A DNA stretch of 64,000 nt, taken from assembly GCA_019096065.1 (NCBI GenBank), contig JAGUCH010000003.1, forward strand, positions 3,906,001 through 3,970,000. Direction: 5' to 3'. This document shows positions 44,253 through 55,424 of the stretch, piece after piece. The stretch's first letter is position 1; each line of letters starts with the position of its first letter. The stretch comes from Paracyclopina nana (taxonomy: Eukaryota > Arthropoda > Copepoda > Cyclopoida > Cyclopettidae). The notes under the pieces are model-generated. The model did no database searches, was not told the DNA's origin, and saw nothing but the letters and a program-made list of their open reading frames with translations. The position numbers and the translations under genes were made by a program.

Positions 44253-47200
44253 TGGGACCAAGTACAAAAAATCCCAATAAGAATGATAAAGATAGTTACA
44301 TCTTGCCTTCATTTATGAGGGGAGAATGTAACAAGGAAGTAGGAAGAGCTTACTTTGATTATTTAAAGGAGCAATCTGTAAAAAATGCTGAAATTATGAC
44401 TCGTGGAAGTAAGGACGAAAAGGCTCTGGTTCTTGCAATAAGGGGTAGAAAAAGTCGGTTTGTCCCTCAGCATACTATGACTGTGATTGAGATTAGCATA
44501 ATACTGATTGTAATAACGATATGTCAATATTGCTTATTTGGTTGGAATTATTGGCCAATTACAGTGATCTGTAGTGGAGCAATAATAGCTTTATGGTACT
44601 ACTTTGTAAAAGGTAGCACGAATGATGAGCAGAAAACTTGTGGTAATGATGGTATCATTACACATCTGGCCGCAGTAAATGCTAATGAAGCAGAGCCAGT
44701 AACACATTTTGAACCTTTACCGAATCCGGAACTTGACGATGACATGCTGAGTATATACTCATTAAAGCTACATAATGTTTGTGAAAGGTATTTCATACCA
44801 GTGGAGATAACTGGAAAAATACGTTTGCATGCTTTATTTGACAGTGGAGCAATGGTGCAGATAATATCACGCACTCTTGTAAAACTGATTGAAGACAAAA
44901 TTGGTTACACTCTACCTCGGGTCGAAACTAATTATGTAATTAAGAACTTTAATGGGGAAGAATTCCCAGGGAATGAAGCTGTCTCTATTCAAGTTGCATT
45001 TGGAAATCGTGTTTTAATCAGACAGGCTGTTTTCCTTGTATCTGATTGCGATACACTATTAATGATAGGAAACTCGTTATTAGTGGACAATAATGTCCGG
45101 ATGACCAGTAAAGATGGAAAGCACTTTATGGATTTTCCTGGAAAATCTAAACATAAGAAAATTCCACTCTTACTATCAAAAGAGGCTTTCTACCCTGTGG
45201 CAATAAATGAAGGGATCACTCTGCTCCCTGGAGAAGAAGTGACCGCCATGGCTAGTTTACCTCATGATTTACCTGTCATCAGTAATGATATCCAAATAGA
45301 TTCTGACTCGGACGAAGATGACGAACTTAGTCGTACTCACCGCCAGAAGAATGTCTATTCCGGGTTGGTGGATAAGTACTTAAACTTTATACCTAGTAAC
45401 GAGTACCGCGGAGTGACCTCTGAAGGGGCACTTACTGCAGTCACTCGTAAAGGTACTTTCCCAGTAAATATTGGGAATAATACTGAGCATCCCATCTACT
45501 TAAATGCCCATGCAGTAATTGGGCGAGCCAGGATTGTCAAGAAACAGAAATTTAAGAGTACGGTTGCAGCCCATGTGGCTAACATTAGTTTAAAGGCCCT
45601 GGAGCATGAAATGGAGTCATGTTACTGCAATTATATAGATTCGCACGTAATTGTGCAGTTTACTGATATAAATGGACTTTCCTTTACTGATATGCATGTT
45701 TTTAATGCCTATGAGCCACTAAGGGGAAGTCACAAGCCTTTGATTAGTAGAAAAGGAAATTACGTATTCGTCTCATCTAACCAAAGTGATGGTTACGAGG
45801 AGATAACTGATGTGATAATTAGCAAATTTATGAAACGAGAAACATGGGATGAATTACCGTGGGCTGTTATTGTTCCAGGACATAAACTTTTGTCTGGCGA
45901 ACAAAAGCGCATTGTAATAAAAATGAATATGATGGTAGATAAACTTAAAGTAGTATGGCTAAAATATAAGTTTATTTGTCCACCATGTATGACCATTGCT
46001 TTGTGTCCTATTGAATCCTACCTCACTGGGATGGATAGGGTCATAATTACTATGATGATACATGAGTATGAGAATTACCCACTTGCTTATCAAAGAAATG
46101 AACTAGATAAGTATTTTGAACTAAATGTTCTTGGAGCTCATGGTATCATGTTTAAGTTGTCCAACAATGTTGAGTTAATATTCCATGTCCCTAGCGAACA
46201 TGCTGAGAATGTTGGCTACTTAACCACGCTTATGTACATAATAATTGGTCAATTACGGTACCAAAATGTATCCGACGATGTGTGGATTAGAACACTTATG
46301 GATGGTGATGTGCATGTAGGTGACCCACTTTGTATGGCAACCACTGCTGCATTGCTAGTGTTATCTGGGTTACAAATGTACCCTGATGACCTTACCAAAG
46401 AGGATATAAAGACAAAATTTGGTAAATTTATACCATTTGTACTTGAACCACATGGTTGCTCATGTAAGCCTTGCTTGGCAAAGAACATGGGCATCAAAGT
46501 GCCACTTAAAAGCTTCACTACTATTTATGAAGGTCCTATTGTTGATACCAGTATCAGGCAAACAGTCCTGAAAAGTCCTTCTGAACTAGACCTTGTATCA
46601 GCTAGCCTGGAGCTTTCTAAGGATGAGAAAAATAACCAAAAACTATATGATGAGGTTTATAATCTCCTTCTGAAATTCCCTAGTGAATTTGACCCTCTCC
46701 GTGTTTTAAATGGAGTAGCAGGTTACACATTTCCATTGAAACCAGAAACGATCCTGAACATGGATCTAGAACACATTCCGGATGAAGTTAGAGAGGACTT
46801 TAGGGACCTCTTAATAGAATATAAGACTATATTCTCGGAGGATCCTAGATCATATAGGCTATGGAATGTCGAACCCATGAAGTTCCAGCTAAAGGACGAT
46901 AAACCATTAGTGCCAAAAGTATTTAACATGTCGGAGTATGAAACTACGCAGGTTGACCGTAAAATAGCATTAATGCTGTCATCTGGATTAATTGAGATTG
47001 TGGATAAGTCACTTAATAGGTACTCGGCTTGCCCTTGTTTCTTGACTTCAAGGCCAAATGATGAAAAGCTGCCTATGAAACAACGCAAGCCTCGGCTGTT
47101 AGTTGATTTAACATCGTTTAATAAAAATCTGATATTTACGACCTCGGAGCACATAGTGCCTCCTATCCCTACCTTGCTAGGGATGTTATCCAATTCATGT

Positions 47201-47587
47201 TTGATGTCATCTTTTGATGTGACATCCGGATACGATAACTTACCTGTGGACTCTGATAGTGCTGATATGTGCTGCTTCGCGGTAACGTCCCCTCGCAGTA
47301 TATATAGATCAGTCTTTTTGAAAAGTAAGTCATGCCTACAAGGGATCGCCATTGCTCCGAGAATGTTCGCAGAGCTCCTCCAACAGGCCCTTAACCCTGA
47401 GATATTGCCCTTTACATGTGTATATGTAGACGATTTGGTCGTGGCCTGTAAGAACCCTGGCAAGCCTAGGCCTGCTACATTGGATGATTACATACGACAT
47501 TTAGGTGATTTGAGGAAGTTGTTTCAAAGCCTCAAGGACTTAAATGCCCTATTACAAATTGTAGTAGGTCGAGATATACTACTGTGA
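44252..47587 (+). pseudogene. pol: Pol of outer retroelement, 5' part, cut in RT
   Basis: 1111 codons are open; the last eight or so come from the LTR of the inserted element. Residues 78-118 form two hydrophobic helices (a membrane hairpin), unusual for Pol. An aspartic protease has LFDSGA at 195-200 and MIGNSLL near 271. The post-protease beta segment TFPVNIGNNTEHPI is at 402-415. Residues about 435-780 match no domain I know, with one stretch faintly like a ribosomal-S5/Lon-type fold (see findings). RT runs from about 880 with VDLTSFN at 951-957, SFDVTSGY at 987-994 and YVDD at 1058-1061. The frame is broken at 47560 by the inner element's LTR. Protein products would lack RNase H and integrase. 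Confidence 0.8.
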
Positions 47588-47804
47588 CTTATCAAGCCAC
47601 TACTCGTATCTAGGCTACGTCAAGCGGGGACGGGCCTGGAGGCTAGCAGAGGTCAGTCTTTGGGCCGCAGACAACACGTGTCAATGCGGTGAATTCATTT
47701 CCTTTACTGATGATCACACTATACTACTCGTTATACTACCGCGCGCCCGAGGCGAGCGCGCGCAGCGAGCGGTCGACCCGTAGGCCGACACGCTCCCTGC
47801 TACA
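47560..47804. repeat. LTR of inner element, left copy (3' LTR)
   Basis: 245 bases from TGTAG to CTACA, with short TG...CA ends. It is identical to the right copy except one base seen (GAATTC here, GAATTT there). AAAT at 47556-47559 just before it matches AAAT at 56796-56799, the target-site duplication. The internal part is CG-rich (CGCGCGCCCGAGG onward). Confidence 0.97.
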
Positions 47805-47822
47805 TCACCCCACGCTAGAAGG

Positions 47823-50258
47823 TTACTGTGTCCTCGCAGTGACGGATTGAGTCAGGTCTAGCAGGGAGCCTCGAGGGGGACCCTCCATGGCGGGAGCGCT
47901 GGGCTGGGTCCCATTCGCGTCAACCATGCGTGCCTGGGGAAGGGTCTGCTGAAGGACCCCGTATAGATCCGTGTATTGCTGGTGAATCGTACGGATCTGG
48001 GCTTGGAGGTCCTGATATGCTTGGGTCTCCTTGTCGGGCCGCGTCCACCGGCGGAGAGCCTTGAGGGGCGATGTCGACTTGTCTGGAGCATCCAAAGGGT
48101 CTTTCTCTCCCGTTTCCGAACCATCTTGCACAGTGAAGTCACTGAGCTCGGTGGCCGCTCGTTCTCGGTGGTCTCGCTTCCAGCGAGGTCGGCGCCGGAA
48201 ATCCGGGTGGCCATCATCCTCATCGTCGTCGCCAGGGAACAAGGGTCCGTCGTTACCCAGGTTGGCTACCATGCGCCAGGGGAGTTCGACAGCCATGAAG
48301 GCAGTGTGCCACAGGCCATACATCAACCACCACCCCAGTCCCCGGCGGCGATACAGGATAATCATACGGATGATAGAGCCTAGGATGATCTTGATGAGGC
48401 CCAGGATCACCAAACCTCCGGTCATGTAGCTCCAGTATTTCCCCACGGTCGAAAAGAAGGGGATGAGGGCGTTGCCCACCTGGTCAACCATCATGTCGAT
48501 GTCGTCCTCGGACCAGAGGGTGGTGGCCCCCGATCCGCGTGCGAAGCTGTTCCTCAGGACGTTGGACGTCAGAGTGGTGACCACGGCCTCGCGCGCGTGG
48601 TACAGCTGCAGGTAGAGGGCGTGCTCGGCCTGCTGCTGGGCGGAGTAGATACCACCTCCTAGGCCCCGACCGATCTCGTAGGGGCGTCCATGTTGTCGAT
48701 CGGAGGTGGGGTCCAATTGCGATGGCGGCGTGCAGGAGTGGATGCTAGGAGTAGCACACATCCAGTGTCCCTGGATCCTCCACTTCACAGGCGTGATGGC
48801 GTCGCAGGGTATGATGCTGGGCCGGTCCACCAAGATGAAGGAGAGGGGATCCGCGAACCGGGAGTGGTTCCCGACCAACACGGGGATCTCCTGCGTGCAG
48901 TTAGGGAAGGCACGCGTCATGGCCTGCATCGGGTAGCAGCTGGTGATGTAGGCGACCGCCCCAGCCCGGGTGACCAAATGGCCGGGCCCGTGGGAGTCAA
49001 GCGGGGCGTAGGAGGACCCACCGCTGGCCATGTCCTGCAGCTTGGTGTGCAGGATGCTCCGCTCATTCTTGCAGATGAGGTCCTGCAGGAATTTGAACCG
49101 GTCGTCGAGATGCAGGGCGTGCTCGGCGTGCAGGAAAGCCAGTTGGGTTTGCACGTGAGCGTGGTGGACCTCTTCCGTCAGGTGGGTCGACGCGGCGATG
49201 GGAGCCTCGCCCGGGCGGAGAAGGATGACTGCAAAGTCCCTCAGCTGAGTCCGGAAGACCCGCCGCTGGCAGGTCGACTGGACCCCCTTAAGGACAAATC
49301 CTGCGTACCTGGATTCCTCTTCGCGGGCAATCAGGAGCAGATCCCCCACCTGACCTAGCATGGTGGAGTTCTGGTGCGGGTATAGCGAAGCGGGCCCTTG
49401 ATAGACCTCAGAGGTCTCTTCCATGCAGGTGGTGTCATGAGCTTCCCATACCATGGTGCCTTCGAGCGTGTCGTGGACGATCTTGTCCCGGTAGTTGGCC
49501 ACGATGTGATTATCGAACACCACTCGTCCAGAGCTGGTGTGCAGTTTTCCATAGACAGCGGTGACAAGGGCGTCGATCCGGGTCTGCTCGTAAGAGCGGT
49601 GATACATGACACCGTTGTGGCTGAATGACATGGTCCTGCATCGGTGGTCTCCGTCAAGACCTCCTCGAGAGAAGTAAGCCAGGTTGGCGGGTACGTTGAG
49701 GGTCACATTCACCCGTTGGCCCTCGACGATCAGGTAGCCCCGTTCCACCGCCTTGCGGCAGGCCTGGGGCGACACGGTATAGGGCTGGTGGTAAGCAACG
49801 ATCTGGGTCCCATAGCTGACGCTGTCGAACCCGCATCTGGTCACTTCGCGGGTCAGGGTCACGTGGCAACGGTGGGCGGCGACGGGTTTGGTCGTCGCAG
49901 TCTGCAGCACCTGCACGGTGATGTTGACAGCCGATTCATAGGTGGTGCCGATATCATCGCATTCGTCCGGGTCATTCAAGTCGACGCTCTCGTGGGTTGA
50001 TTTTGGTGACTCGCAGTCAAACACCGTGAAGGTGGCAGCCGGGTCTTCAGGTGGTCCGTCTCCTCCTTCCTGTAGAGCAGGTTGAGGCCGGGGTTGTGCG
50101 CTTGGCACCTCGAGTAGTAGTGTGAACGTCATCAGTATTGTGAAGTACATTGCTTCTGGAAAAGAGAGTAAAGGAAACGTGTTGACATGCTGCCTCATTA
50201 TTGTACACCTGCCGGTTTGTGCTGCTATTATTTCTTTATTAATTGCGCTTTCTTTCAA
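47823..50258 (-). CDS. env: Envelope glycoprotein, chuvirus-like
   Basis: Open frame of 811 residues. ATG 50150 (residue 37) is the better start: it opens a signal peptide (MYFTILMTFTLLLEVPSAQ) and follows a splice acceptor by 6 bases. The ectodomain is Cys-rich with several N-glycosylation sites; the first Cys lies in FTVFDCESP, and further blocks are CGFDSVSYG and CTQEIPV. A membrane anchor lies at about residues 609-640, followed by a second hydrophobic stretch and a tail of about 140 residues with basic and acidic patches. The spacing resembles glycoproteins of chuviruses and of retroelements that captured them, and not the furin-cut F-like Env of gypsy errantiviruses. That is recognition by eye. 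Such proteins mediate entry of enveloped particles. Confidence 0.7.
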   Translation of the reverse strand: MKESAINKEIIAAQTGRCTIMRQHVNTFPLLSFPEAMYFTILMTFTLLLEVPSAQPRPQPALQEGGDGPPEDPAATFTVFDCESPKSTHESVDLNDPDECDDIGTTYESAVNITVQVLQTATTKPVAAHRCHVTLTREVTRCGFDSVSYGTQIVAYHQPYTVSPQACRKAVERGYLIVEGQRVNVTLNVPANLAYFSRGGLDGDHRCRTMSFSHNGVMYHRSYEQTRIDALVTAVYGKLHTSSGRVVFDNHIVANYRDKIVHDTLEGTMVWEAHDTTCMEETSEVYQGPASLYPHQNSTMLGQVGDLLLIAREEESRYAGFVLKGVQSTCQRRVFRTQLRDFAVILLRPGEAPIAASTHLTEEVHHAHVQTQLAFLHAEHALHLDDRFKFLQDLICKNERSILHTKLQDMASGGSSYAPLDSHGPGHLVTRAGAVAYITSCYPMQAMTRAFPNCTQEIPVLVGNHSRFADPLSFILVDRPSIIPCDAITPVKWRIQGHWMCATPSIHSCTPPSQLDPTSDRQHGRPYEIGRGLGGGIYSAQQQAEHALYLQLYHAREAVVTTLTSNVLRNSFARGSGATTLWSEDDIDMMVDQVGNALIPFFSTVGKYWSYMTGGLVILGLIKIILGSIIRMIILYRRRGLGWWLMYGLWHTAFMAVELPWRMVANLGNDGPLFPGDDDEDDGHPDFRRRPRWKRDHRERAATELSDFTVQDGSETGEKDPLDAPDKSTSPLKALRRWTRPDKETQAYQDLQAQIRTIHQQYTDLYGVLQQTLPQARMVDANGTQPSAPAMEGPPRGSLLDLTQSVTARTQ
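50156..50176 (-). promoter_or_regulatory. Splice acceptor before env
   Basis: On the minus strand a pyrimidine run (CTTTACTCTCTTTTCCAG) ends with AG at 50157-50156, and the likely env ATG (50150) follows after five bases. Env of retroviruses and errantiviruses is usually made from a spliced mRNA, so this is a likely subgenomic acceptor. The donor should lie in the leader between 56550 and 55424. Confidence 0.6.
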
Positions 50259-50640
50259 GCCGCAGAATTTTCAAAGTATACTTAGGGGGGCCCCCAAAAT
50301 TTTGCGGCCGTCTTTTTGTTGTGCTGCTCATTCGTCTGTTATTCTGTGCTTGAAGCACTGCTCGAATTTGTTGGTGTAGCAAAATCATCATTCTCAGAAT
50401 CGCTCATTTCAGGCAGTGGCCTGAATTGTGGCATCGTGACCGTAGGCTGTGCTACCAGGGGTCTGTATGGCGGCATATTGATTGGTGCCAGCGGAGGTAG
50501 CTCTGGGTCTGGTTGATCTGATTTTGGCCTGAGCGTGATCTGGTTCTGGTTGCAGGAGATGATGCTCCATGGGCAACCTCAACTTCGGCCCCCAGGAAAT
50601 CTGCTGTTTCTTGTTGCAGCATTTCCGCCTGGGTCCTACG

Positions 50641-53600
50641 TTATGCGGTACCGTGTTTCCCGAGGTGACGGTGCTGATACCGTTTCGTGGCGGTTGTTGG
50701 GGGCTCGATGTTGTTCTCACTGTCGCCTTCATCATCGGAAGGGAGCGCAACATCTTCAGCAAACTCATCACCTCGCATGGATAGATCTGCATTGGCTGGC
50801 GGCGGGTTGCCGGCATTGCCATCGTGGGCATCTTCGGCCGTTGCCTGGTACAATTTGAGCCTGTCGATCGAGGCGACCTCGGACTTCTTTCGAATCCATG
50901 AGGGGTCAGGCAAGATCTCGAAAGGTCACGTCGTTGACCTTCCTAAGTATGGTCCAGGGGCCTGACCAGAAGGTTTGGAGCTTCTTGGAGATGTGGCGGG
51001 CCACGGTGGCGTGTACAGCCACACCTGTTGCCCCGGGACATACGTCGTTTTGTCCTTGTGGTAGGCCATCCTTTGTCGGTGGATCGATGTGGCCATGTTC
51101 TTTCGGGCCCATTCATGGGCTGCCTGGATTCGAGCCTTGAGGGCCTGGGCAACTTGCCCGGCCTCAGAGGCCTCTCTCAGAAGTGGTTGGGGGTCTCCAA
51201 ACAGAAGGTCCAGTTGCGAGGTGGCAGGCCGCCCAAATAGCAATTCATACGGGGCGTAGCCGGTCATGCGGCATTTGGTGGTGCGCATGATAAACAGAGG
51301 CGACGGGCAGTACTTCCTTCCAGCGGGATGGTCGCCCGCAGACCAGTTTGGCCAGGGAGGCCGTTGAGGTCCCGGTGGGCCCGTTCAACCCAGTTAGACT
51401 TAGGGTTGTAGGCCGGGCGTGGTAGAGTGCCTGACACCTAGTGCTTTGGCTACTTGCTGGAACAGGGCGGCGGTGAAGTGGGTGCCTCGGTCAGAATGGA
51501 GGTTCTCCATTAGCCCATATCGCGGGATGATCTCTGAGGTCAGGAACCTCACGGCGGTGTCAGCGTTGGCCGAGGCGCATGGGAAAGCCTCGATCCATCG
51601 GCTGAAGAGGTCACGTACGGTGAAGAGGTACTGATGTCCGTCGACAGGTGGCTTGAGGGGCCCCACGTAGTCGATGGCAACCCTTTGCCAGGGATAGCCC
51701 GCCCGGTGAGAATGTAGTGAGTGACGTTGGTCCGCGGTCTCCGGCTGATGTTTCTGGCAGGTGCGGCAGGTGGCCACGACCTCCGCGGCAACTCGGGTGG
51801 CGTTGGGCATGTAGAACCGGCGGGAGACCCGGTCAACAGTGGTGTCTCTGCCCTGATGACCCATGGTTTCGTGAATGTGCCTCACTAGCCCTTCTTCCGA
51901 GGATCGAGGAACCACGACCAGGTGGCGAGCCTCTCGGCCTTGTCCTTCTTCCTTCTTGTACCGAAGGAGACCTTGATCATCCAGGTAGAGGCTGTCAAAG
52001 AGGCCCAGCAGGATCTTGCCTCGATGGGAGGCGGCCTCTTTGTGCTCAGGGCTCGGTCGGCTCTGCTGGCTGATCAGTCGCCGCACCAGTTGCAAATCCT
52101 CGTCCTCTGTTTGCCCCTGGATCCACTCGGCGGGGTTGGCCATGTCCAGGGCAGCCTCGGCCGAGGCTATCATCGCTTGGACGCCCGCGCAGCTCTCATT
52201 GGACACGTCCGTGCCCTCGGTGTCGGTGACGTGCTCGGCGCGACTCAGGGCGTCGGCGTTGGCGTGCTTGGTTCCGGCCCGGTGGACGACCTTGAAGTCA
52301 AACTGGCTGATGGTCTCCAGCCACCTGGCAAGCATGCTACGGGGCTCCTCCATGGTGCGAATCCATTGCAGGGGCGGCATGGTCCGTGCGGAGGATGAAA
52401 GGCCGATATTGGAGGTAATACCGCCACTTGCGCAGCCAGATGATGACGGCAGCGAGTTCCCTTGGGTGGCGGAGTAGTTAGCCTGGCTCGGGTCAGCTTC
52501 TTGGCCCCAAAGAGGATGACTCGCTCCTTTCCCCCTTGTACTTGCGACAGGACGGCCCCCACGCACTGGTTGTCCCGCTCCAGTCGGTATCCAGGATGAA
52601 TGGCTGCGGGCTCTCAAAATCGGGAAAGCCAGGATGGGCGCCATGCACAGCCGCTTCTTAAGCTCCTCAAAAGCGGCAACGTATTCCAGCGGGGTTCGAA
52701 CTTCGGCGGTGTCGGGAACATCTTCTTCCCGGCTGAGTTTGTCCGTCAACGCCTTGGCGACCTTCTGGTAATCCTTGATGAAGGACGGTAATAGCCGCAC
52801 TTTCCCAGGAAGATGCGTAGCTGCCGCCGGGTTCGTGGCAGGGGCCACTTCTTGACCACGTCGATGTACTCGGGGACCACAGAGAGGCCCTCAGGAGTGA
52901 TGACGTGCCCCAGGTACGTGATGCGACGGCGGAACAGGTGGCATTTGGATGGTTGCAGTTTGAGGCCAGCCCGTTGATGGGCGTCCAGTACCCGTTGCAG
53001 GTGGCGAAGTGAGATTCTACATCGCGGCTGTGGATCAGCACGTCGTCGAGGTATGGCAAGGCAATGTCGTATGGGATCCCTTCCAAGACCCGCTGGATGA
53101 GGCGCGCATACGTCCGGGCGCGTTGGTGAGGCCGAACGGCATGTAGGCGAATGCGTACGTTGAGTGATTGGCCGCGAATGCTGTCTTCGGGATGTCCTCG
53201 GCCCTCACGGGAACGTGGTGAAAGGCTCCCGTCGTATCCAGGGTAGAGAATACTTGCGAGTGCGCCAGCCGATTGAGGTTATCCCGAATGTCGCCAATGG
53301 GATGCGTGTCGGCGATGGTTACCTTGTTCAGTGCGCGGTAATCTACGCACCACCGGGTCTTCCCATTCTTCTTGGTGACCGGAACCAGCGGCGCGCACCA
53401 GGGCGACTGAATAGGGACGATGATGCCTTCCTGGAGCCATTTCTGGACTTGTTCTTCTAGCGACTTCTGCAAGTGCGGGTTGATGGGCCGCGGCGGATGT
53501 TAATGGGCTGAGTACCGGGATGATATCGATGCGGTGCTCGGCCAAGTCGGTTTGGCCCGAGGACCCATCGAGGCTGAAGGTGTCCTGGGATTGTAGCAGC

Positions 53601-54834
53601 AGGGCCAAGGTGCGAGCTTTTAGCTGAGGGTGTTCAAGATGTCGTTGTTTTCTAGGTCGAATTCTTGAATGAAGGTTTGGGCCATCTCGGCCGTGTACTG
53701 GCCCTGCGGCCGGGTTTGGGCCCCCTCGAGCTTGGCTACGTAGCTTCCAGCTGCCAGCTTGGCCACGGTGGGTACTCGCCTCAAGCCTTCAACTTGCCCG
53801 TACCGGGTGTTGTTGCGGATAATGAGAGGCTCTGCGTGTAGTGTTGATAACCCCGACAACGCAGTTGCCCTTTTCATCTGGTCGGATGAGGGCTCGCTGC
53901 CAGGGTGCAGCTCAGTGGCCTCCATGAAGTCCCCTGATCCTTCAACAATCCCATCGATGTGCGGCGATCGGGCCCAGGTGGGGATTTTTGCGGGAATGGC
54001 GCAACAAGACATTGGCCCCACTGTGGTTTCACCCGTGTGTAGACGGCATGGACGTTGATTGCGCGACTGTCATTTTCATTAAGTGTCCCCCTGCCAACTT
54101 GATCATTCGTCCTCGAATGCGGAGCGAAGTTGGCACTAGGTAGCTGGTCTATGTCGTGGGCTTTCATGAAGGGCCCCGCCAGGTTGACGTCCATGGTGAG
54201 GTTAGCTATGACAGCTGGTCGAAATGGGAAAGGTTGCGGGTAGGTGCCGATGTGAAGCATCAATGGTTTCGGTACCTCGCCGAGTATTTCTAGAGATTGA
54301 TTTTGGCCCGCTGTGTTGACAGTTTCTCCTATCAGGGGCGCAAGTTGAGCTTTTGTGAACCCCAATTTGGTTGCAAGCGTGGAGGAGATGACCGACCTCC
54401 ACGTATTACACGCTGTCGATGAGTGCTCTTGATTTGACGTTGTTGAGGCGTATTGGAACTTCAGATACGTATGATTTATTAATGTTGGAAATATGGGCGA
54501 GGAATGATCGGGCCTTGTCAGATGTGAACGTGTTTGGTGAGGTGATGGATGGTTCCATTGATGGCCGGTCCCTTAGGACCCGGCTGGCTCCGTTTTTTGG
54601 CGCCTCCCAGGTGGAGGCGTCCGTGGGGGCACTGGCCACATGTGCGATGGCAGCGTTGCGATATTTATTATATTCTTGGGGCGAGACCCGGCGGGGCGGC
54701 GTGGTATGGATTGTTACTGCCACGCCCGCGGCCGCCACGTCCCGGCCCCGAATCCTCCTCGCCCTCGTTGGCCGTTTTGGCGTTGGTTGGTGCATTGAGC
54801 CTTGAGATGGCCGTAGCCGCCGCAGCCGTAGCAT
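50641..54834 (-). pseudogene. pol: Pol of inner element, frameshifted
   Basis: Protease, RT, RNase H and integrase can be followed in changing frames. The protease frame (from 54834, overlapping gag in the -1 frame) stops right at its active site: ALIDS is followed by a stop at 54406, and the rest goes on in another frame. RT has CVDYRALN, STLDTTGAFHHV and PFGLTNAPG (53472-53035), then YLDDVLIHSRD in another frame near 53050-53000. RNase H covers about 52700-52300. Integrase (52000-51400) has the H-x3-H...C-x2-C finger (HIHETMGHQG, CRTCQKH) and the AIDYVGPL and HSDRGTHF blocks; it stops early at 51400 and continues in a shifted frame to about 50930. At least six shifts are needed, so no full Pol can be made from this copy. 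Confidence 0.85.
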
Positions 54835-55424
54835 CTCATGTTAGCCTTGTCGCCTAGAGCGGCGATGATCTTGGCGACGTCGGGTTGATCTGAGGTGCCC
54901 TCTTGGGTGATTTGCATGATGCCCCCTTGCCCCAGTGGGTTGGCCTTGCCGCCGGCTAATCCTACCAGGCACTCCTTGGAGGATGCATTGGAAGCGGCCT
55001 CCGTCAGCGTATCATATTTGCTGGCGATTACCAGCCAACGTGTCTGAGGGTCCCGCAGATTGATAGTGAACTTCCTAATGACCTCTGGATCCTTGTCGAC
55101 CTTGGCGCACCGCAGTGCGTCATTGGCGAAAGCCCTCAGGTAGAGCGACTTGATGCGTGCCGCCCAGGTCATTACGGATTCATGGGGACCCTGCGCGGCG
55201 GTGTCGTATGCCACCCTGGCGGCCTCTTGGGCCGACTCGTCCACAAAGGCCTTTTCAAGGTCGTCGAGGTAGTGCTTGTAGGTGTACGTGTCATTGCTCG
55301 ACTTCTTGTCGATGGAATTGATCATTTCCAACGCAAGGCCGACAATAGATGCCTTGATCAGCATCTTCTTGGTGACTTCCGGCTCTATCGAGTCCTCGGG
55401 TGGGACTCGATATGCATCCGCCAT
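54714..55424 (-). CDS. gag: Gag of inner element
   Basis: 236 residues from the first ATG, with a CCHC zinc knuckle CYGCGGYGHLKAQC near the C-terminus followed by a Gly/Arg-rich tail. The preceding part is a helical capsid-like domain (EVIRKFTINLRDPQTRWLV). Gag and Pol frames overlap by about 120 bases in the -1 relation, so a -1 ribosomal frameshift would make Gag-Pol. This is the usual size and layout for Ty3/gypsy. Confidence 0.85.
   Translation of the reverse strand: MADAYRVPPEDSIEPEVTKKMLIKASIVGLALEMINSIDKKSSNDTYTYKHYLDDLEKAFVDESAQEAARVAYDTAAQGPHESVMTWAARIKSLYLRAFANDALRCAKVDKDPEVIRKFTINLRDPQTRWLVIASKYDTLTEAASNASSKECLVGLAGGKANPLGQGGIMQITQEGTSDQPDVAKIIAALGDKANMRCYGCGGYGHLKAQCTNQRQNGQRGRGGFGAGTWRPRAWQ

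Noticed and set aside
48690-49358. 222-codon plus-strand frame inside env
   Set aside because: It is a shadow of the env frame in GC-rich DNA, with no domain of its own.
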